DNA from: UBA6265 sp964526965
GTDB lineage: Bacteria > Chloroflexota > Chloroflexia > Thermomicrobiales > UBA6265
NCBI GenBank assembly: GCA_964526965.1
Contig: CAZGML010000012.1
Span: forward strand, 1-64,000
DNA: 64,000 nucleotides
Direction of reading: 5' to 3'
Shown here: positions 58,298 through 64,000 of the stretch, piece after piece
How the letters are laid out: each line of letters opens with the position of its first letter
How positions within the stretch are numbered: position 1 is the stretch's first letter
Made by a program: the position numbers and the translations under genes
Notes under the pieces: generated by a model
Seen by the model: only the letters and a program-made list of their open reading frames with translations
Database searches by the model: none
What the model was told of the DNA's origin: nothing

Positions 58298-59383
58298 CTA
58301 TGCTCCTCCCTTGTTGGCCGCAGACCGACGTGCCATCCGACTCCGGATTGCTGGCAATCTGTTCGCCACTTCCAGCGCCGCAACTGCGAGGATGATGAAT
58401 CCCTGAATCAACTGCACGATCTCTTTGGAAACATTTGCGCTCTGCATGGATGGTCCGCCCGCGTTGAGAACGCCGAAGAGCAATCCGGCGAAAACAACCC
58501 CAATCGGATGATTGCGGCCCACGAGGCCGACGGCAATGGCGGTGAACCCGTATCCGGGAGCTTGCGCCCAGTGGCGACCGTGGAGACCGAGCGCTTCACC
58601 TGCGCCGGCCAGCCCGGCGAGCGCCCCTGCTATGGACATCGCGATAATGATCGTAGCGCCCCACTTGATCCCCCCGAATTGCGATGCCCCGGGGCTGAGG
58701 CCAACGGCACGAACGTTGTATCCGAAGCGAGTGTTGAACATCAGGTACCACAGAATAATTGCCGCGATAACGGCAATCACGATCCCAAAGTGCAATCGGG
58801 TTGGTTCCAGCAGCCTGGGAAGACGCGCAGCGTCGACAACCCTTTCAGTTGCGATGAGGTTGGGGTCTACGGGAAGTGCATCTGCCTGGCGCAAGGACAG
58901 ATATGAGATGATGCGAAGGGCCAGGTAGTTGAGCATGATGGTGGTGATCACCTCATGCGCACCGGCCTTTGCCTTGAGAATGCCGGGGAGGAAACCCCAA
59001 ACGGCACCACCTATGGCGCCGCAGAAAAGCGCCAGCGGAACGTATGCAGGTGCTGGCAGACCCAGATCCCACGCTCCCACCAGGCCGGCGATGAATCCGC
59101 CAGTAACCAGTTGTCCTTCCACACCGATGTTGAATAGTCCGGCGCGATAGGAGAGCGCGAAGGCGAGTCCGCCCAAAATCAGCGGAGCGGAGTAAATAAG
59201 CGTCTCCGCAATCGCGCGTTGGCCAACAAGCGCACCATCGACAAGCGCCCCGTAGGCTTCAATCGGGTTTGCGCCCGACAACTGCATCACCAGTGCGCCG
59301 AGCAGCAATGCCACCACAACCGCTGCAAGCGACCCCAGAATGCTGATGATGGATGACGTCATCCTACCCTTCGCCGGTGTCAT
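58298..59383 (-). CDS. Nucleoside-type ABC transporter permease 1
   Basis: 361 residues with about ten membrane helices. FALSYRAGLFNIGVEGQLVTGGF is the YufP/NupP-like permease block, and EVITTIMLNYLALRI another. A start at the ATG at 59383 overlaps the ATPase gene by 20 bases; an ATG at 59362 is the alternative and would leave no overlap. It pairs with the next permease to make the membrane pore. Confidence 0.92.
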   Translation of the reverse strand: MTPAKGRMTSSIISILGSLAAVVVALLLGALVMQLSGANPIEAYGALVDGALVGQRAIAETLIYSAPLILGGLAFALSYRAGLFNIGVEGQLVTGGFIAGLVGAWDLGLPAPAYVPLALFCGAIGGAVWGFLPGILKAKAGAHEVITTIMLNYLALRIISYLSLRQADALPVDPNLIATERVVDAARLPRLLEPTRLHFGIVIAVIAAIILWYLMFNTRFGYNVRAVGLSPGASQFGGIKWGATIIIAMSIAGALAGLAGAGEALGLHGRHWAQAPGYGFTAIAVGLVGRNHPIGVVFAGLLFGVLNAGGPSMQSANVSKEIVQLIQGFIILAVAALEVANRLPAIRSRMARRSAANKGGA

Positions 59384-60935
59384 CGCTTGAGCGCCCTCCC
59401 ATCAGCAATCCCAACTGGTTGCGTGTAACTTCTCCCGCCTTGAACTCTCCGGTGAACTGATACTCGCTCATCACTACAATGCGGTCGCTCAGATCCAGGA
59501 TCTCATCAAGGTCGAAGCTGAGCAGCATCACGGCCTTGCCCTCATCCCGTACGCGGACCAGTTCCTTGTGGACGAATTCGATAGCTCCCACATCCAGGCC
59601 CCGTGTTGGCTGAACCGCCAGCAATACATCCGGATTTCGGAAAAGCTCCCGGGCGATAATGAGCTTCTGCTGATTTCCTCCCGAAAGTGATCGTGCCAGG
59701 GTATCGGGTGAGGGAGCGCGCACATCGAACTCCTGCATTAGGTCAGCAGTAATTCGACGTGTTTCCTTCTTGTTCACAATGCCGTTACGAACAAACGGCG
59801 GGCCTTGTGTGTGTCCCAGCATCACATTTTCCCAAAGGGGAAAGTCGAGTACCAGCCCCCGATGGTGGCGGTCTTCAGGGATATAGCTCAGGCCTGCATT
59901 GCGGAACCCGTTCGGATCAGCCTCGGCAACATCAATGTCGTTGATGGTGAGCACACCGGAATCGATCTGACGCAGGCCAGAGAGCACTTCCACGAGTTCG
60001 GATTGGCCGTTGCCTTCAACTCCGCAAACGCCCAGGATCTCCCCGGCCCGCATCTCGAGGTTTCCAATGCGTAAGGGATTGTGCCCCTGAATTGCCGGCG
60101 CAATAATATCGTGCGCCGCAAGAATAACCCGGCCAGGGGATGCGGCTGTTCGCTCCACCGTCAAGCTCACGTCGCGCCCCACCATCAAGTCCGCAAGTTC
60201 CTGACCGGTTGTCCTGGCTGTATCGCGTACACCAACCGTTTTACCCTGCCGAATGACTGTTACCCGGTCACTGGCAGCTGCAACTTCTTTCAGCTTGTGC
60301 GTGATGAAGATGATCGTGGTGCCATCTGCTCTCAGGCGCTCGAGAATCGCATAAAGGTCCTCGATTTCCTGTGGAGTCAGGAGCGCGGTGGGCTCATCCA
60401 GGATAAGAATGTCACTACCCTGGTACAGGGCTTTCAGGATCTCTACCCGCTGTTGCAGGCCAACGGAAAGATCGGCCACCTTTGCATCGGGGTCAATGAG
60501 CAGGCCATATGCCTCGCTCAACTCCCGAACCCGGCGGGATGCCGCTTCCCGGTCCAGCACGGAACCTTTGCCCTCGTTCCCGAGAATGATGTTCTCGGTC
60601 ACGGTGAATCGCGGAATAAGCATGAAGTGCTGGTGCACCATGCCCAGCCCAGCCTGCACCGCCTCTCGCGGGCCGCTGAAACTGACGTGCCGGTCTTTGA
60701 CGACGATATCACCCTCGTCTGGCGAATAAAGACCGAACAGGATGTTCATGAGTGTGGATTTACCGGCGCCGTTCTCGCCAAGCAGCGCGTGAATTTCTCC
60801 CGGCTTTACCAGCAGCTCGATACCATCGTTGGCCACAACACCAGGGAATCGCTTGACGATTCCCTGCATGCGAATGGCGTATTCGATGTCATGCGCTTCC
60901 GTTGTCTTGGGTGCAGTGGTGGCATTCATTGGCAT
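59364..60935 (-). CDS. Nucleoside-type ABC transporter ATPase (double domain)
   Basis: 523 residues with two ABC domains, as in YufO/NupO and RbsA. The first has GENGAGKST (Walker A), LSVGLQQRVEIL (signature) and LILDEPTALL (Walker B). The second has a degenerate P-loop (GVEGNGQSELVE), LSGGNQQKL and a LLAVQPTRGLDVG segment, so probably only the first site is fully active. I use the ATG at 60935; no clear ribosome binding site precedes it, and a hairpin separates it from the binding-protein gene. Confidence 0.93.
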   Translation of the reverse strand: MPMNATTAPKTTEAHDIEYAIRMQGIVKRFPGVVANDGIELLVKPGEIHALLGENGAGKSTLMNILFGLYSPDEGDIVVKDRHVSFSGPREAVQAGLGMVHQHFMLIPRFTVTENIILGNEGKGSVLDREAASRRVRELSEAYGLLIDPDAKVADLSVGLQQRVEILKALYQGSDILILDEPTALLTPQEIEDLYAILERLRADGTTIIFITHKLKEVAAASDRVTVIRQGKTVGVRDTARTTGQELADLMVGRDVSLTVERTAASPGRVILAAHDIIAPAIQGHNPLRIGNLEMRAGEILGVCGVEGNGQSELVEVLSGLRQIDSGVLTINDIDVAEADPNGFRNAGLSYIPEDRHHRGLVLDFPLWENVMLGHTQGPPFVRNGIVNKKETRRITADLMQEFDVRAPSPDTLARSLSGGNQQKLIIARELFRNPDVLLAVQPTRGLDVGAIEFVHKELVRVRDEGKAVMLLSFDLDEILDLSDRIVVMSEYQFTGEFKAGEVTRNQLGLLMGGRSSDDTGEG

Positions 60936-60942
60936 CAAGGCA

Positions 60943-60965
60943 GGGCGCGGATTCTGCCCGCGCCC
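60943..60965 (-). promoter_or_regulatory. Intercistronic hairpin after the binding-protein gene
   Basis: GGGCGCGG (60943-60950) pairs with CCGCGCCC (60958-60965) around seven bases, between the stop of bmp and the ATPase start. No T-run follows. Such hairpins often protect the upstream mRNA or act as partial terminators, giving more binding protein than transporter. Confidence 0.6.
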
Positions 60966-60982
60966 TGATGAATGGAGCGAAA

Positions 60983-62065
60983 TTAGCCTTCGGGAGTGGC
61001 CTCATCGCCCTCGGGTGTAGCGTCGCCGCCGGGAATCTCGTCCGGGCTGACGAGCTCGAAGCTCTCGAGCGTGTCATCGTCCACCGGTGGCTCGATGTCC
61101 CCCGCAGCAATGGCGGCAGCGTAGGCATCGATAATGGCCAGGTTCTCCTCAGAGACGCTACTGTGGATTCCGCCGAGGCGAATACCATCGTCCTCGATTC
61201 CCAGGTTATGAGTGCCGGCGGTGAAGTTGTCTTCCTGAACGCTCTGGATCGAGTCGTAAACACCGGTGTCGATGCCCTTAATAACCGCAGCAAGGTGGTG
61301 ATCTTCGCCGAGTTCGGACTGATCCCGGTCGGCAGCGATCACCCAGTAGCCTTCGCCCTGCTCGATGGCCGCGTCGAACGCGCCAACGCCGGTACGACCG
61401 GCGGCTGCGTGGATGACATCAGCGCCAGAGTTGTATTGGGCCAGCGAGAGCTCCTTGCCGCCGTCCGGATCCTCGAAATCGTCTGCATATGCGATGGCGA
61501 TTTCAATGTCCGGATTCACACTGCGGGCACCGGCCACATAGCCGACCTCGTAGCGCATGACCGGTGGGATTCGAATACCGCCCACGAAACCAATCTGGTT
61601 TGTCTGGGTGGTGAGGGCGGCGATTACGCCGGCGAGGAACGACCCTTCCTGCTCGCTGAAGAGGTAGTTCACGATGTTGTCCGCTTCGATTTCCGCATCG
61701 ATCAACGCAAACGCGTGATCCGGATACATCTCTGCAACCTCGGTGAGAGCATCTGTCAACAGGAACCCCACAGCAACGGTGATATCGCTGCTTTCGGCGG
61801 AGTCTGTCAGGTTGCGAACATAGTCGGCGGCCGTCTGACTCTCCAAAATGTTGAAGGTGATGCCCAGCTCTTCTTCTGCCCGGGTACCACCTTCGTTCGC
61901 CATATCGTTAAAGCTCTGGTCGCCAATGCCCGCGGTATCTGTCACCATTGTGGCAACGATTGAATCCTGGGCAGATGCGCTCAAGGAGGAGAGGTACGGC
62001 GCGGAGATCGCCGCAGCACTACCAGCGAGTACCAACCGTCGTCGATCGAAACGGGTTGTCATCAT
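60983..62065 (-). CDS. BMP-family (nucleoside) substrate-binding protein
   Basis: 360 residues from the ATG at 62065 (AGGAG ten bases before). It has a twin-arginine-like signal (FDRRRLVLAGSAAAISAPYL) rather than a lipobox. The body is the PnrA/BMP fold of purine-nucleoside binders: TDTAGIGDQSFND at the front, DITVAVGFLL, GFVGGIRIPPVMRYEVGY and IHAAAGRTGVGAFDAA. It ends in two copies of a GDxATPEG tail. It delivers a nucleoside or purine-like ligand to the ABC transporter encoded next. Exact ligand unknown. Confidence 0.92.
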   Translation of the reverse strand: MMTTRFDRRRLVLAGSAAAISAPYLSSLSASAQDSIVATMVTDTAGIGDQSFNDMANEGGTRAEEELGITFNILESQTAADYVRNLTDSAESSDITVAVGFLLTDALTEVAEMYPDHAFALIDAEIEADNIVNYLFSEQEGSFLAGVIAALTTQTNQIGFVGGIRIPPVMRYEVGYVAGARSVNPDIEIAIAYADDFEDPDGGKELSLAQYNSGADVIHAAAGRTGVGAFDAAIEQGEGYWVIAADRDQSELGEDHHLAAVIKGIDTGVYDSIQSVQEDNFTAGTHNLGIEDDGIRLGGIHSSVSEENLAIIDAYAAAIAAGDIEPPVDDDTLESFELVSPDEIPGGDATPEGDEATPEG

Positions 62066-62231
62066 TGAAATGTTGCTCCTGTGATCGAGGCGCGATGCAG
62101 CAGGCACGCACCATAACGAATTGTTGCACCCAATCGGGTCGGGTTAAACGAAACTGTAACAAATAATCAAGGCAATCATCAGGACGTGCTGCCCGACGTA
62201 CGAGAAGTTCTATGGATAACGAGGCTCAATT

Positions 62232-63755
62232 TTGACTACAGACAGACCCCTGGACGAGATGTTCTTCAATGTTCCCGAAAACGAAACAGAGCGTACGAAT
62301 GCCGAGGAAAGCCAGTACGAAGGCGATTCGGATCAGCATTCGTTTGCACGTAAAATTTCGATGATTCAGGTCGCCCAGATCGAACTGCTTCAGCGCCAGA
62401 GTGTTATCGATGACGCTGCATCAAATGCGATGCTCCGTGCTGTCGACTCCGTCCTCATGGGATATCGCGAGCCAGATTCCACGGTTTGGGCGATTACAGA
62501 GACGCTGGATGACCGGGTTGATGCGGCGGTGCCGGGGGAAATCGCCGGCGCAGGATCTCTTGGTCGTACCCGCAGTGAGACAGTGCACACCGCGTTGCGC
62601 ATGCACCTGCGGGAGCGCATGGCTGCAACCGCATCGAAATCGCTGAATCTACGCGGGGTGTTGCATGAGCTCGCCAGCGCCCACGCTGTAACGGTTATGG
62701 GCGGATTTGCGGATCGCAAGGCGGCAGGACCAACCACCCTCGCTCACTTTCTGGGCGGTGTGCTTGGTCCGGTGGAATCCACCTGGAAGCGACTTCTCGC
62801 CGCGATCGACTCGCTGGACCGCTCACCACTCGGCGCAGGATTGCTGGTAGGCGAGGTGTTCAGCGTCGACCGAACTGAAGCTGCCACCCTGCTCGGATTC
62901 CGCGAGCCGATCGAGAACACGCTCGATGCTACCGGTGCAGTCGAAGACCTGGTAGAGGCGCTGGAAGCTGTTGCTGCGCAGGCGGCTGTGGTGCATCGAT
63001 TTGTGAACGAACTGTTGGTCTGGATTCGAACCGACCCGACCAGTTTCTTTATCGACGAGCGATGGGAATCGGTACCAGAGCCGTCCCACCCCGGCCACAC
63101 GGTCAGCTCGCGGCTGGAGCAACTCAGCTATGATGCGCAGGATACCCTGGCGAACGCGCGCAGGGCCGTTGACCTGCTGCGGGCGCAGCCCTACGGCCCC
63201 ATCAGCGTGAATTGGGATCGTATCTCCACGTCATTCACCGCTGTGATCGATAGTGCCGATGCCATGCTCGGTGACGCCGCCAGTGCCGTGCGTGAGGCCC
63301 TCATTGTCAACCGCGCCTATCTCGCCAATCGGGCCGGACGACTCTTTTCCACTGCGTCGGATGTTGCGGCCTTCCTGATGGAGACCGAGGAGCTCAGTCC
63401 GGCGACTGCCCAGCGCATTGCGGGACTCGCGATCGCACGGCTGAGGGAATCCAACCTGGAGGCGTCCCAAATCACGCCGGACTACATCGATTCGGCAGCC
63501 GTGTTGGTTATCGGCCAGGAACTCAAGGTCGAGATGGAGCCACTTGGACGCTACATAGCACCGAGGCGCTACATTGAGCGCCGTAACATGCTCGGTTCAC
63601 CCCAGGCAGATCGCACGCGCGAATGGCTTGAAAACGTCGAATCAGGCTTTCACCGCGACGATGCGGAAATCCAGTCTCGCCGCGAACGCTGGAACCAGGC
63701 AGAGAAGGTCATTACCTCGCTCCTGGCTGACAGCGCGGAGTCAAGCGAAAACTAG
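62232..63755 (+). CDS. Argininosuccinate lyase-like protein without the signature loop
   Basis: 507 residues from a TTG (GAGG eight bases upstream). It can be lined up along its length with the ArgH at 47692: GRTRSETVHTALRMHLRERM against GRSRNDQSATDLRFWTKRQL, then TLAHFLGGVLGPVESTWKRL, SPLGAGLLVGEVFSVDR against PLGSAALAGATYPLDR, and a matching C-terminal helical domain (FSTASDVAAFLMETEEL). The catalytic loop GSSIMPxKxN is absent, replaced by EPSHPGHTVSSRLEQLS. The fold is kept but the known chemistry should be lost or changed. Divergent from bmp and convergent with a cysteine-synthase-like gene. Function unknown. Confidence 0.7.
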   Translation: MTTDRPLDEMFFNVPENETERTNAEESQYEGDSDQHSFARKISMIQVAQIELLQRQSVIDDAASNAMLRAVDSVLMGYREPDSTVWAITETLDDRVDAAVPGEIAGAGSLGRTRSETVHTALRMHLRERMAATASKSLNLRGVLHELASAHAVTVMGGFADRKAAGPTTLAHFLGGVLGPVESTWKRLLAAIDSLDRSPLGAGLLVGEVFSVDRTEAATLLGFREPIENTLDATGAVEDLVEALEAVAAQAAVVHRFVNELLVWIRTDPTSFFIDERWESVPEPSHPGHTVSSRLEQLSYDAQDTLANARRAVDLLRAQPYGPISVNWDRISTSFTAVIDSADAMLGDAASAVREALIVNRAYLANRAGRLFSTASDVAAFLMETEELSPATAQRIAGLAIARLRESNLEASQITPDYIDSAAVLVIGQELKVEMEPLGRYIAPRRYIERRNMLGSPQADRTREWLENVESGFHRDDAEIQSRRERWNQAEKVITSLLADSAESSEN

Positions 63756-64000
63756 TTCGCTTCAGGCGTCCTGATTCCACAGGTCGGTACCGGAATCCAC
63801 TCCCCGGTTGTATAGGCGTGCTCAAGCTGCTCCAGGAATGGAGCAACATCCACATTGTTTTCATCGAGCCATTCAGTGTTGAACACTGAGTCGTTGTAGC
63901 GGGTGCCGCAATCGCAGGCGAGCGTGACAATCGGCCCGGTTTCACCGCGGAGTTTCATCTCCGCCGCGATCTGCATCACACCGTAGAGATTGGTTCCGGT
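63752..64000 (-). CDS. PLP-dependent cysteine synthase family protein, 3' end only
   Basis: The last ~82 residues of a gene whose start lies beyond the right edge. It reads TGTNLYGVMQIAAEMK (the SGxN-type glycine-rich cofactor phosphate region), PIVTLACDCGTRYNDSVFNTEWL and ends with GIRTPEAN. The VTL.CD.G.RY..S..N..WL block is typical of the C-terminus of cysteine synthase / cystathionine beta-synthase-type enzymes, fold type II PLP. Its stop overlaps that of the ArgH-like gene by four bases. The exact reaction cannot be named from this part. Confidence 0.8.
   Translation of the reverse strand, partial: TGTNLYGVMQIAAEMKLRGETGPIVTLACDCGTRYNDSVFNTEWLDENNVDVAPFLEQLEHAYTTGEWIPVPTCGIRTPEAN

Noticed and set aside
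1..64000. CRISPR array, insertion sequence or prophage
   Set aside because: No regularly spaced repeats, transposase, integrase or phage structural genes are seen in any frame.

Overview
The window reads as a stretch of chromosome from a free-living Chloroflexota bacterium, most likely near Thermomicrobia/Sphaerobacter. This is inferred from gene content and style, not from a marker gene: a SpoVS-family protein, RNase Y, exported proteins with TPEG/TPEA-rich tails, an L,D-transpeptidase with Chloroflexota-style cell-surface modules, F420-type and YcaQ-family proteins, and many GTG/TTG starts behind good Shine-Dalgarno sites. I see no rRNA, tRNA, CRISPR array, phage or insertion sequence. The window is gene-dense and most genes are housekeeping.

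Layout. 0-6.2 kb: cell-surface glycosyltransferases (GT2, polyprenol-phosphate mannosyltransferase, GT4), a single-domain response regulator and two tandem paralogous exported proteins. 6.2-11 kb: a YcaQ-type DNA glycosylase, a monooxygenase, and an NYN-LOTUS predicted RNase divergent from RNase Y. 11.3-15 kb: a SpoVS fusion, then a tightly overlapping PHP-ispD-ispF-dtd run ending in a predicted tail-anchored protein. 15-25.5 kb: an MBL-fold protein, a DUF255 thioredoxin-like protein, proC, several conserved unknowns, a lipoprotein and a parAB pair. 25.5-31.8 kb: a second parA in a run with guaB, an F420/FMN-type PPOX protein and a PAP2 membrane protein, plus an L,D-transpeptidase and pyrF. 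32-36.6 kb: a TPR protein followed by a membrane protein that joins a PP2C-like domain to a predicted beta-propeller. 36.7-40.2 kb: a 7Fe-type ferredoxin, a ThDP enzyme and a PIG-V-like mannosyltransferase. 40.3-47.5 kb: a nurA-herA-mre11(sbcD)-rad50(sbcC) run. 47.7-54 kb: argH and treY-treZ. 54-64 kb: MarC, an orphan form-II CoxL-like molybdoenzyme, a BMP-type nucleoside/purine ABC transporter, a divergent argininosuccinate-lyase-like protein and the 3' end of a cysteine-synthase-family gene.

The most striking system is the 40.3-47.5 kb run. It holds the four components of the archaeal DNA-end-resection machinery (NurA nuclease, HerA translocase, Mre11, Rad50), with start/stop overlaps between herA, mre11 and rad50. 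The HerA has an unusual P-loop. Just downstream of the likely -10 box of nurA lies a perfect 12-bp palindrome, GAACACGTGTTC, which fits the Gram-positive/Chloroflexota LexA box (GAAC-RNRY-GTTC). Together these suggest that archaeal-type end resection has been placed under the bacterial SOS response.

Other points worth following up are the argininosuccinate-lyase-fold protein without its signature loop, the TPR plus pseudo-PP2C/propeller pair, the NYN-LOTUS/RNase Y divergent pair, the two overlapping divergent promoters with palindromes at 23.0 kb, and several small genes.
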